The translations under genes were made by a program, and so were the position numbers. A stretch of DNA of 64,000 bases from G963662675 sp963662675 (GTDB lineage Bacteria > Bacteroidota > Bacteroidia > Bacteroidales > Prolixibacteraceae), in the NCBI GenBank assembly GCA_963662675.2, contig CAXXHP010000005.1, positions 62,001-126,000 on the forward strand, written 5' to 3'. Below, piece after piece: positions 19,339-27,888 of this stretch. The notes under the pieces were generated by a model that was not told the origin of the DNA, did not search any database, and was given only the letters and a program-made list of their open reading frames with translations. Every line of letters starts with the position of its first letter. Positions within the stretch are counted from its first letter, which is position 1.

Positions 19339-20631
19339 ATGGACACAACACTACTATATTCATTATTTATAAAACATCCGGTTATTACAACAGATAGCCG
19401 AAAAATACCAGAAGGAAGTATATTTTTTGCTTTAAAAGGGCAGAATTTTGATGGTAATAAATTCGCACTAGCCGCCATAGAAGAGGGTGCAGCTTATGCT
19501 GTAATTGATAATCCAAAATACGCCCAAAACCCACATACTATTTTAGTTGATGATGTATTGCATAGCCTACAATTATTAGCCAACTACCATCGAAAACAGC
19601 TAAAGACAACGGTCTTAGCTATAACCGGCACAAATGGAAAAACAACAACCAAAGAGTTAATTGCATCTGTTCTCCTACAAAAATATAAGGTGACCTTTAC
19701 TCAGGGTAATCTTAACAACCATATTGGAGTGCCTCTCACGTTGTTGAGCATGACAACTCAGACAGAAATTGCAATTGTCGAAATGGGGGCAAATCATCCT
19801 GGAGAAATCGCATCTCTTTGCGAAATAGCTGAACCAAACTATGGAATTGTAACTAATATTGGGAAAGCTCACCTAGAAGGATTTGGCTCCTTTGAAGGCG
19901 TCATTAAAACAAAAACAGAATTATACGACTACTTGAGGAATAACAAAGGAAGTTGCTTTATTAATTCCGACAACCCCTTGCTTCTAAAACAAGCAGAAAT
20001 GCTTGAGCAATTTAGTTATGGTGCCAACGAAGATGCCCAACTTCATGGTAAAATCGAAGACTCAACATTATCTCTTACAGTAAGAGTGTTGTTCCCAAAA
20101 GGTTGGCTATATATTAAATCTAAATTGATTGGCAGCTACAATTATGAAAATTTACTTGCCGCGGCTAGTGTTGGAATGTATTTCTCTGTTGACCCTTTAA
20201 ATATTCAAAAGGCAATAGAGACTTATCAACCCAGCAATAATAGATCTCAACTAATAAAAAAGGGCAGCAACCAAATTATTATGGATGCTTACAATGCAAA
20301 TCCAACGAGTATGTTGGAAGCATTAAAGAATTTCGCAAGCATAAAACACCCCTTAAAAACACTCATCTTAGGGGACATGCTTGAGCTAGGAGTACATTCC
20401 TTGGAAGAACACCAAAAAATTGCAAACTTCATAAAATCAGGGACATACAACAAAGCATATCTGATTGGAGAATGCTTCTCCTCTGTTGATGTAGATAATA
20501 CAATAAAGAAGTTCGACAGAATCGAACTTCTTCATGCATACCTCTCTCAACAAAATACCCTCGAGAACAACTTAATTCTGATTAAAGGTTCTCGAGGAAT
20601 TCAGTTAGAAAAGATTCTGGATATCTTCTGA
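19339..20631 (+). CDS. murF: UDP-N-acetylmuramoyl-tripeptide--D-alanyl-D-alanine ligase MurF
   Basis: A 430-residue Mur ligase that adds D-Ala-D-Ala to the UDP-MurNAc-tripeptide in the cytoplasm, the last soluble step of peptidoglycan precursor synthesis. The N-terminal substrate domain contains TDSRKIPEGSIFFALKG. The P-loop GTNGKTT is at 97-103, followed by GNLNNHIGVPLTLL, VEMGANHPGEIASLC, MDAYNANPTSM and LGDMLELG. It lies directly after the gldJ terminator, away from the usual mur-fts cluster, an arrangement also known in other Bacteroidota. Confidence 0.95.
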   Translation: MDTTLLYSLFIKHPVITTDSRKIPEGSIFFALKGQNFDGNKFALAAIEEGAAYAVIDNPKYAQNPHTILVDDVLHSLQLLANYHRKQLKTTVLAITGTNGKTTTKELIASVLLQKYKVTFTQGNLNNHIGVPLTLLSMTTQTEIAIVEMGANHPGEIASLCEIAEPNYGIVTNIGKAHLEGFGSFEGVIKTKTELYDYLRNNKGSCFINSDNPLLLKQAEMLEQFSYGANEDAQLHGKIEDSTLSLTVRVLFPKGWLYIKSKLIGSYNYENLLAAASVGMYFSVDPLNIQKAIETYQPSNNRSQLIKKGSNQIIMDAYNANPTSMLEALKNFASIKHPLKTLILGDMLELGVHSLEEHQKIANFIKSGTYNKAYLIGECFSSVDVDNTIKKFDRIELLHAYLSQQNTLENNLILIKGSRGIQLEKILDIF

Positions 20632-20659
20632 TCAGACTCTATCTCTCTTAAAAACACTA

Positions 20660-21028
20660 TTAATTCGCAGGCTTTTCAACCTTTAACACTTCAGCTATTG
20701 CCTGCTCAAAAGAATCCTTTGGTAAGGCTCCCATAGACATCTGAGGCTGTCCTTCTACCGGAACAAATAATAATGAAGGAATACTCTGGATTCCAAACAT
20801 TGCAGCCAATTCTTTTTGATCTTCAGTATCTACTTTATAAATATTAAGAGCATCACCATATTCCTTTTGTAGTTCCTCAAGAACCGGTGCAACCATTTTA
20901 CATGGACCACACCAGTCTGCATAAAAATCAATCATACATGGTTTGTCACCTTCATATTTCCAATCTTTATTTTGTTCAAAATTGAAAACTTTCTTCTTGA
21001 ATGTTTCTTTCGTTAAATGTTCTAACAT
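20660..21028 (-). CDS. trxA: thioredoxin
   Basis: A 122-residue cytoplasmic thioredoxin with the classical active site W39-C-G-P-C43 in DFYADWCGPCKMV, the cis-proline region FGIQSIPSLLFVP and DTEDQKELAAMF. The N-terminal 25 residues are a little longer than in E. coli Trx. It is convergent with murF, with 28 bases between the stop codons, and appears monocistronic. Confidence 0.9.
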   Translation of the reverse strand: MLEHLTKETFKKKVFNFEQNKDWKYEGDKPCMIDFYADWCGPCKMVAPVLEELQKEYGDALNIYKVDTEDQKELAAMFGIQSIPSLLFVPVEGQPQMSMGALPKDSFEQAIAEVLKVEKPAN

Positions 21029-21138
21029 AGTTCAATTTTTAATTAATGTACGTATGTATATTATTCGATACCTAAATATCAACTACCGTGCCATTGAATT
21101 TATACGCTTATCCCGTCACCTTGATTCCGAAATAATTG

Positions 21139-21146
21139 TAATTTTG
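21139..21146 (+). promoter_or_regulatory. -7 box (TAATTTTG) for the CCA-adding enzyme gene
   Basis: TAATTTTG matches TAnnTTTG and would give a leader of about 60 bases. The nearest upstream TTG (21121-21123) is 15 bases away, shorter than the consensus spacing. Confidence 0.4.
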
Positions 21147-21211
21147 TCACGGTTTTAAACAAATTGTCATAATAATACCATTTAAAACGTTTAGAACTCA
21201 ATTATAGATAC

Positions 21212-22624
21212 ATGAAAGAGCATTTAAATCACTCAATATTCACGATCATTTCTGAAGAAGCCGATAGGCAAGGACAAGCTTGTTATGTCATAGGCGGTTT
21301 TGTCAGAGACCTATTGTTAAAACGAAACTCTAAGGATATCGACATTGTTACATTGGGGAGTGGTATTGATTTGGCAAAAGCAGTAGCGAAACGTCTTGGT
21401 CCCAAAACACACGTCAGTATTTTCAAGAATTTTGGAACAGCAATGATAAAGTCGAAAGACATTGAGGTTGAGTTTGTTGGAGCAAGAAAAGAATCATACG
21501 ATACACATTCGCGTAAGCCTGTTGTAGAAAATGGAAGTTTGGATGATGATCAGAAAAGACGCGATTTTACGATTAATGCACTGGCAATATGTCTTAATAA
21601 GGAGAATTTTGGAGAATTAGTTGATCCCTTTAATGGGATTGATGATCTCGAAAATAAAATTTTAAAAACACCATTAGAGCCAGGAATTACATTCTCAGAT
21701 GATCCCCTGCGCATGATGAGAGCTATTCGGTTTGCCACCCAGCTAAATTTCACAATAGAAAAATCGACATTAGAAGCAATATCTGCGAATAGAGAACGGA
21801 TTCATATTATTTCCAAAGAGCGAATTATTGAAGAATTGAATAAGATCATCATGGCAGACAAACCTTCCATGGGATTTAAATTGCTTGACAAGACCGGATT
21901 GCTTGAACTTATTTTCCCAGAATTGAACAACCTGAAAGGAATTGAGGAAATAAACGGAGTAGCACATAAAGATAATTTCATACATACGCTTGAGGTATTA
22001 GATCGTATTGCTCCAAACACCAACAACTTATGGCTAAGGTGGTCTGCATTATTACATGACATTGCAAAACCGCGAACAAAAAGGTTTGTTAAAAATGCAG
22101 GATGGACATTTCATGCTCACAATCACGTTGGCGAGAAGATGATCCCTTCCCTGTTTAGGCGATTAAAATTGCCAATGAATGAGAAGATGAAATACATTCA
22201 AAAAATGGTTTCGTTACACATGCGGCCAATTGTTCTTTCAGAAGACGAAGTGACAGACTCTGCAATACGAAGATTATTATTTGAAGCTGGTGATGAGATT
22301 GATGATTTGATGACACTTTGTGAAGCTGACATTACTTCAAAAAACCACACAAAGGTTGTGCGTTACATGAAAAACTTCAAGTTAGTTCGCCAAAAGCTAA
22401 AAGATTTAGAAGAGCGTGATCATATTCGCAACTTCCAGCCTCCAATATCTGGTGAGGAAATTATGGATATTTTTGGGCTGACACCTTGTCGTGAAGTTGG
22501 AGAGATAAAAAATGTCATAAAAGAAGCCATTCTTGAAGGGGAAATTCATAATAATTATGAAGAAGCCCATGCATTCATGCTAATAAAAGCGAAGGAAATG
22601 GGTTTTAAGCCTCGAGAAATCTAA
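21212..22624 (+). CDS. cca: CCA tRNA nucleotidyltransferase with HD domain
   Basis: A 470-residue class II nucleotidyltransferase that builds or repairs the CCA end of tRNAs. GGFVRDLLL starts at residue 28, the catalytic acidic pair D42/D44 is in KDIDIVTLG, and RRDFTINALAICL and DDPLRMMRAIRFA follow. A C-terminal HD phosphohydrolase domain carries LLHDIAKPRTKR and the metal histidines of HAHNHVGEK. No poly(A) polymerase-specific feature is visible. Its stop overlaps the stop of the opposing EEP gene by 4 bases. The tRNA-Val gene in this window lacks an encoded CCA, so the enzyme is needed. Confidence 0.93.
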   Translation: MKEHLNHSIFTIISEEADRQGQACYVIGGFVRDLLLKRNSKDIDIVTLGSGIDLAKAVAKRLGPKTHVSIFKNFGTAMIKSKDIEVEFVGARKESYDTHSRKPVVENGSLDDDQKRRDFTINALAICLNKENFGELVDPFNGIDDLENKILKTPLEPGITFSDDPLRMMRAIRFATQLNFTIEKSTLEAISANRERIHIISKERIIEELNKIIMADKPSMGFKLLDKTGLLELIFPELNNLKGIEEINGVAHKDNFIHTLEVLDRIAPNTNNLWLRWSALLHDIAKPRTKRFVKNAGWTFHAHNHVGEKMIPSLFRRLKLPMNEKMKYIQKMVSLHMRPIVLSEDEVTDSAIRRLLFEAGDEIDDLMTLCEADITSKNHTKVVRYMKNFKLVRQKLKDLEERDHIRNFQPPISGEEIMDIFGLTPCREVGEIKNVIKEAILEGEIHNNYEEAHAFMLIKAKEMGFKPREI

Positions 22625-23655
22625 TTCAACCACAATCTTAAGCGAATAGGCAAATGATCGCTAAACCCTCCTTTGTACTTATACCCTAAATAGGTTCGAA
22701 ATAAACGTGAACCTTTATATTTCGTGTCTTTTTCAAACAAGAAAGGCAATCTTACAATTGTTGCTCCTTTTCCAGTTGTATGCAATCCTTGTGGTTGTAA
22801 TAAATAGTCAGAAACTAATATCTGATCAAAAATTTGCCAACTTTGTTGATACTTCAACGTTCCGGATGGAGACCATGCTGCTGAAAGGTTGACTAACTCC
22901 ACTCCTCTCTCTGGGTTGCCTCTTAAACTCTCTTTCAGACTTTTATTTTGTGGTTGGTCGTTGAAATCTCCCATAATTACAATTTTTGCATTTTCATCCT
23001 GATTATTAACCCTCTCAACCTCTTTCTTCAGCGTTTGGGCTGCCAGTATTCGTAAAGGTTCTGTTTCTGCTTGTCCACTATATCGCGAAGGCCAATGGTT
23101 AAAAAAGACATGCAAAGTATCCTCTAAACCACAAAGGAAACTGGCATGCAAAATCTCACGAGTTGCATCTGGTTTTCCAGTTGAATCCAGAAGAGGAATG
23201 TAATTGTATCGAATAGGTGTAAGTTGTTCAATCCTATAAATTAACGCAACATCAATCCCACGCTCGTCTGGTGAATCTTTATGGATAATACGATAATCGA
23301 GATTTGACAAAGGGGTATCTTCTATTAATGCTTCCAAAACCTTGCGATTTTCAATCTCGCACAAACCAACTACATCGGGTATATTAAATTCACAAGAAGC
23401 AAGAATAACCTTTGCGATTTTATTTAATTTATCATCCAATCGTCTTTTTGTCCAGTGCCGTTCTCCTTCTGGCAAAAACTCTTCATCTTGGGTCAACGGA
23501 TCATTTTCCACATCAAATAAATTCTCAACATTATAAAAGAGAAGATTTATTTGTTGAATCGCATTATGTTCCTGTGCTTCTAAATCAGGACAAAGGCACA
23601 ATAAAAAAAATAATATCGTAAGCTTTCTAATTTTCAGTGATTTCAATACGTTCAT
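22621..23655 (-). CDS. endonuclease/exonuclease/phosphatase (EEP) family exported hydrolase
   Basis: A 344-residue EEP-fold protein. I start it at 23655 (MNVLKSLKIRKLTILFF), because this gives a proper signal peptide ending near LEAQ; the frame is open 24 codons further upstream. Motifs in order: FYNVENLFDVEND, VGLCEIENRKVL (metal Glu), FFNHWPSRYSG, VIMGDFNDQP (Asp/Asn pair) and FSDHLPIRL (catalytic His). It should be periplasmic and act on phosphodiesters or nucleic acid; the substrate is unknown. It overlaps the preceding beta-helix lipoprotein gene by 29 bases, so it belongs to the same operon. Confidence 0.85.
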   Translation of the reverse strand: MNVLKSLKIRKLTILFFLLCLCPDLEAQEHNAIQQINLLFYNVENLFDVENDPLTQDEEFLPEGERHWTKRRLDDKLNKIAKVILASCEFNIPDVVGLCEIENRKVLEALIEDTPLSNLDYRIIHKDSPDERGIDVALIYRIEQLTPIRYNYIPLLDSTGKPDATREILHASFLCGLEDTLHVFFNHWPSRYSGQAETEPLRILAAQTLKKEVERVNNQDENAKIVIMGDFNDQPQNKSLKESLRGNPERGVELVNLSAAWSPSGTLKYQQSWQIFDQILVSDYLLQPQGLHTTGKGATIVRLPFLFEKDTKYKGSRLFRTYLGYKYKGGFSDHLPIRLRLWLN

Positions 23656-25072
23656 AGGCACCAAGATCAGGGGCAACATCGCTAATCCTACTTTGATTAA
23701 GCATGTCAAAAGGGAAAGCATCTCCAATTTCTATAGAACCAATATCTTTGGCAGGGCTCAAAGTGTCAAGTTTAAAAACCATTTTGTCGTATGGGTCAAT
23801 AAATCTTGGATCGACACTTTTTAAAATGCCACCATAATGGCTAGTATCTGAAATATTAAAGGTATCTGCTAATTGTAACAAGCAGTGGTCAAACATAAAA
23901 TTGAGCGCTACATCTCCAACCCTGGAAAACTCAAGTTCGTTTTTAGTTGTGATATTCCCGGTAACAATACTATTGCCAAAATAGGCCTTTTCAAGATCCC
24001 CAACATATGTTTTACTTGAGCCATCAGATTGGCTGACAATAACGTTGTCAGAAATCATCAGGGCTGATGTTGAACGCGTACGGCTCGAATATCCGCCCCA
24101 ATAATTAGCTATTGTTGTATGATAGAACTCATATTCACCACCGACTAAAAGAGCTGCGGCATAATAACCACAATCGGATATTACACAATTATATGCATGT
24201 ATTTGAGATTTCACAGAGAATATTCCGGCATAAGCATGGGTGTGAATATATGAATTAGCAAGAGATATAGACGCAAAACCTTCATTTTCAATAGTTCCAA
24301 CTTGCAGCCCTATATTTGCATTTTTAATTTCGACATGATCAAACACATTGTCGTGACTGCCGGAAAACAACAATACTCCATTCCATTGATCTGGAATATC
24401 CTGATAGACCTCTTCTAGCCTATCGCCCTGAAAGATGATAGGTTGCCCCAAGGTTCCCTCTGCAATAACTTTTCCTTTTACATATAAACCCGTAGCATTA
24501 TGAAAATAAATCCTAGCACCAGGATCAATCGTCAATATGGCACTACTATCAACTCTAATATTTGAGTAAACCAGATACGGTCTTTCGCTTGTCCAATTGG
24601 TCGAAGATGTAATATTTTCCTTGATCAGTTCAACGTCTTGCCCCCAAGCAACAAGATCAATATCCTGTAAATTGGCATTGGTCGAAAACTCAATTGAATC
24701 CTGAACTACAATTGGCAGGTTCATCCCCACCGGATCAATTGTTACTTCAACAAAAATATAGATGCTATCTCTAGGCGGAATTTCTATATCTGAAATTTCA
24801 TTATTAGGAAAGCCATTTATATTCAGGCGAAAGTTCGAATCATCACCACCGGCAAGCCTGATATTAGAGATTAATAAAGATTGGTCATAAGGGTTATAAA
24901 CCTTTAAGTGCTGGGTTGTTGAGCCAATGGTCGTGAAAATAGTGTCAAACATGACCGTATCAACCGAAAAAGCCAACTTAACTTCAGTGGAGGAAATATA
25001 CTTTTCATCTTCACATGATTCCATGTAAACCAAAACAAAGACAAAAAAGAATATATAAAATAAATTCCTCAC
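23627..25072 (-). CDS. right-handed beta-helix lipoprotein
   Basis: A 481-residue lipoprotein with a signal sequence ending in lipobox YMESC (Cys20). An N-terminal Ig-like part (DTVMFDTIFTTIGSTTQHLKVYN, given by its first and last residues) precedes a parallel beta-helix region (about 170-400, DNVFDHVEIKNANIGLQV, AYAGIFSVKSQIHAYNCVISD) and ends DVAPDLGAYERIEI. Beta-helix proteins of this type are surface or periplasmic, but no catalytic residues can be assigned. It lies between the symporter (106 bases upstream) and the EEP hydrolase, which it overlaps. Confidence 0.8.
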   Translation of the reverse strand: MRNLFYIFFFVFVLVYMESCEDEKYISSTEVKLAFSVDTVMFDTIFTTIGSTTQHLKVYNPYDQSLLISNIRLAGGDDSNFRLNINGFPNNEISDIEIPPRDSIYIFVEVTIDPVGMNLPIVVQDSIEFSTNANLQDIDLVAWGQDVELIKENITSSTNWTSERPYLVYSNIRVDSSAILTIDPGARIYFHNATGLYVKGKVIAEGTLGQPIIFQGDRLEEVYQDIPDQWNGVLLFSGSHDNVFDHVEIKNANIGLQVGTIENEGFASISLANSYIHTHAYAGIFSVKSQIHAYNCVISDCGYYAAALLVGGEYEFYHTTIANYWGGYSSRTRSTSALMISDNVIVSQSDGSSKTYVGDLEKAYFGNSIVTGNITTKNELEFSRVGDVALNFMFDHCLLQLADTFNISDTSHYGGILKSVDPRFIDPYDKMVFKLDTLSPAKDIGSIEIGDAFPFDMLNQSRISDVAPDLGAYERIEITEN

Positions 25073-25178
25073 AAGCGGTTTATAAGTTACAACGAGGCTT
25101 TGCTACGTTTAGTACACTAAAATACGAAATGATTTTCACAAATTTTAACATTTTTTTCAAAAGAGGAAACAGTTTACC

Positions 25179-26618
25179 CTATTTTCTTTTTATTAAGGCT
25201 AAAAGGCCTGACATTGTTAATAAACCATTAAGTATCAGCAATTCGTATCCAAACTGATATCCGAAGAAAAGAGACTCAGAGAATGTGGAAATAATGTAAG
25301 ATAATATTGGTGCGGCAATCGCAATTAGAGGAACAAACTTATCATGAATTTCCTTTTTAAAAAGGAAGCTGAACAAGAATAATCCAAGAATGGGACCGTA
25401 AGTATAACTCGCTGCTTTAAAGACAGCAACAACTACACTTTCGTTATTGATTACCCTGAAAATTAAAATGACAGCAATTAGCAATAATGAAAAACCTAAA
25501 TGAACCCAGTTTCTGTAATTATGTTTATATATGATCGTTTTTTTTGTTTCACCTAAAATGTCAACACAAAATGATGTTGTCATTGCCGTTAACGCTGAAT
25601 CTGCACTTGAGAAAGCTGCTGCTGTAATGCCAAGAAGAAATACGACTGCTACTGCTTTCCCCATATAGTTTAAGGCCAAAAGCGGATATAACTGATCTGT
25701 ATTCTCGGGAATGGACATGCCCATATATTGAGCATATTGGTAGAGCAAAACCCCCAGCCCCAAAAATAGGGCGACAACAAAAAAGAAGAGCGTACTAAAC
25801 ACAAGCATGTTTTTTCTAGCTTCTTTCAAACTTTTACAGGTGAGGTTTTTTTGCATAACGTCTTGATCCATTCCGTTAATTACGATTGTCATAAAAATAC
25901 CAGAAAGGAACTGTTTGAAGAAATAATTGGGTGACCGCCAATCAAAAAACAAAAACTTTGAGTTATCGCTTTCCCGAATTGATTGAATGAGATCACTCCC
26001 CTGCAACCCAAGCATCTTACTGACTTGATATATCGTAAAAACAACCGCAAGAACAAGGAACGTAGTCTGTAAAGCATCAGTCCAAACAATAGTTTTTATG
26101 CCTGCCCGAAAAGTATAGAGCCAAATCAGCAAAACGCTAATGCAGACAGACACTGAAAATGGAACACCAAAAGCATCAAAAAATGCAAGTTGTAATACAA
26201 GTGCAACTAAATATAGACGAAATGCAGCGCCAATAAGCTTAGATAAAAGGAAAAAGGACGAAGCCGTTTTTAAGCTAAAAAAGCCAAGTCTTTCTTCCAA
26301 AAACGAATAGATTGATATCAGTTTTAACCGATAATAAAACGGAAGTAAAAAAAAGGCAATGAGCCAATAACCAACCAGGTTTCCCAATACAAACTGCAAA
26401 TAAGAAAAAGCGGAGCTACCAACTTCTCCCGGAACTGAAATAAATGTGACTCCAGAAAGTGATGCTCCCAGCATACCATAAGCCACCAAATACCATGGTG
26501 AAGATTTATTGGCATTGAAAAAACTGAGGTGGTCAGATTTTCGCGAGGTCAACCAAGAAATTAACATCAACAACAAAAAGTATCCGGCAATGACTGCAAA
26601 TACAAAAGTAGGACTCAT
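25179..26618 (-). CDS. sodium:solute symporter (SSS family)
   Basis: A 479-residue inner-membrane transporter with about 13 hydrophobic segments and SSS signatures such as GASLSGVTFISVPGEVG, ADSALTAMTTSFCVDIL and NGMDQDVMQKNL. The ATG overlaps the namZ stop codon (ATGA), so the two proteins are translationally coupled. With NamZ and the divergent NagZ-type gene, import of a peptidoglycan sugar such as MurNAc or a disaccharide is the simplest idea. The substrate cannot be read from the sequence. Confidence 0.88.
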   Translation of the reverse strand: MSPTFVFAVIAGYFLLLMLISWLTSRKSDHLSFFNANKSSPWYLVAYGMLGASLSGVTFISVPGEVGSSAFSYLQFVLGNLVGYWLIAFFLLPFYYRLKLISIYSFLEERLGFFSLKTASSFFLLSKLIGAAFRLYLVALVLQLAFFDAFGVPFSVSVCISVLLIWLYTFRAGIKTIVWTDALQTTFLVLAVVFTIYQVSKMLGLQGSDLIQSIRESDNSKFLFFDWRSPNYFFKQFLSGIFMTIVINGMDQDVMQKNLTCKSLKEARKNMLVFSTLFFFVVALFLGLGVLLYQYAQYMGMSIPENTDQLYPLLALNYMGKAVAVVFLLGITAAAFSSADSALTAMTTSFCVDILGETKKTIIYKHNYRNWVHLGFSLLLIAVILIFRVINNESVVVAVFKAASYTYGPILGLFLFSFLFKKEIHDKFVPLIAIAAPILSYIISTFSESLFFGYQFGYELLILNGLLTMSGLLALIKRK

Positions 26619-27787
26619 TTTACAAAGGGCTCATCTGGGTACAACAAATATTTTTGACGCATATCGCGGTAAGCGTTTAAATCCTCCTCCCAAGACTCTT
26701 CTATTTCACAAATAGATTTTCCTGCACGTATATCGGCAAGCAATTGGTCCGTTCCTGACAATAACTCCAACCACCTTTCAGAACTCAGGAAATCACTTTC
26801 GTTAGAAAAGATATGATAGTACTTAAAAAATAAAGACAAACTAAATGTTTGATTTAAGTCTGAGGTTCTTAAATCTTCACCAAAGCATAACACCCCTTCG
26901 TGTTTGGGGTTAGTAGCCATTCCTGGAATACTCTGTGGGGTGAACTGAAATTCACCAAAGGAGGCATCCGGAAATCCAACAACCTGAAAAGGGAAAGTTG
27001 TGCCACGACCAATACTAATATTGGTTGCTTCGAAAAAGCACAAAGACGGATACAAACGGATGGAAATATCATTAGGCAAGTTTGGAGAAGGCTTAATTGG
27101 TAGAGAATATTTTGTTTGATGGGTATAGTTTTTTACAGCAATAACTGTTAAATCACAAACATTCTGCTGATCGAGCCATTTTTCACCATTTATCATGTTA
27201 GCCATTTCGCCCAAAGTACATCCATGCACTACAGGAATCGGGTGCATACCGACAAACGATCTGAATTCTTTTTTCAATACAGGTCCGGCAACATAATCTC
27301 CATTTGGATTGGGACAATCAAAAATGATTAACGGAATATGGTTTTCAGCACAAGCTTCCATAACATAGTGCATCGTACTCAGATAAGTATAAAACCTGAC
27401 ACCAACATCCTGAATGTCAAAAACAATAACATCAATATCCTGCAGCTGTGCTGAGGTTGGCTTTTTATTATCACCATAAAGTGAAATAACCGGCAATCCG
27501 GTTTTCTGATCAATCTGGTTAGAAATTTCCTCCCCGGCATCTGCATCCCCACGAAAGCCATGTTCCGGAGCAAATATTTTTTCAACCTTTACGTCTTGTT
27601 TCAGTAAAAAATCTAAAAGATGAACATCCTGAACTTTAGACGTATGATTTACAACTAGCCCAACATTCTTCCCCTTTAATAAAGGCAAATAAATCTCAGG
27701 CTGCTCGGCTCCCGTATTAATAGCTTGTTGTGCTATCAGCATTTCCGAAAAGAAAAGAATTAAGATTATTATTATTGAAATGCGCAT
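26615..27787 (-). CDS. namZ: DUF1343 protein, NamZ-type exo-beta-N-acetylmuramidase
   Basis: A 390-residue exported protein: signal peptide (1-19), then DUF1343/GH171 landmarks LLKGKNVGLVVNHTS, FAPEHGFRGDADAGE, PVISLYGDNKKPTSAQL, IDVIVFDIQDVGVRFYTY and LIIFDCPNPNGD, with C-terminal SIGRGTTFPFQVVGFP. Bacillus subtilis NamZ of this family removes terminal MurNAc from peptidoglycan chains. It is the first gene of the namZ-symporter-beta-helix-EEP operon and faces a GH3/beta-lactamase gene. The family call is strong; activity is transferred from the family. Confidence 0.88.
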   Translation of the reverse strand: MRISIIIILILFFSEMLIAQQAINTGAEQPEIYLPLLKGKNVGLVVNHTSKVQDVHLLDFLLKQDVKVEKIFAPEHGFRGDADAGEEISNQIDQKTGLPVISLYGDNKKPTSAQLQDIDVIVFDIQDVGVRFYTYLSTMHYVMEACAENHIPLIIFDCPNPNGDYVAGPVLKKEFRSFVGMHPIPVVHGCTLGEMANMINGEKWLDQQNVCDLTVIAVKNYTHQTKYSLPIKPSPNLPNDISIRLYPSLCFFEATNISIGRGTTFPFQVVGFPDASFGEFQFTPQSIPGMATNPKHEGVLCFGEDLRTSDLNQTFSLSLFFKYYHIFSNESDFLSSERWLELLSGTDQLLADIRAGKSICEIEESWEEDLNAYRDMRQKYLLYPDEPFVK

Positions 27788-27888
27788 TCGACTTTTTTAG
27801 GTTTACTAATGTAAGAAAACATGCGTAAAACCGTTGATAGTTTATAGGTAATCTTTACTATTTTTAGTCTCTCAAATTTGAAAGAAGA

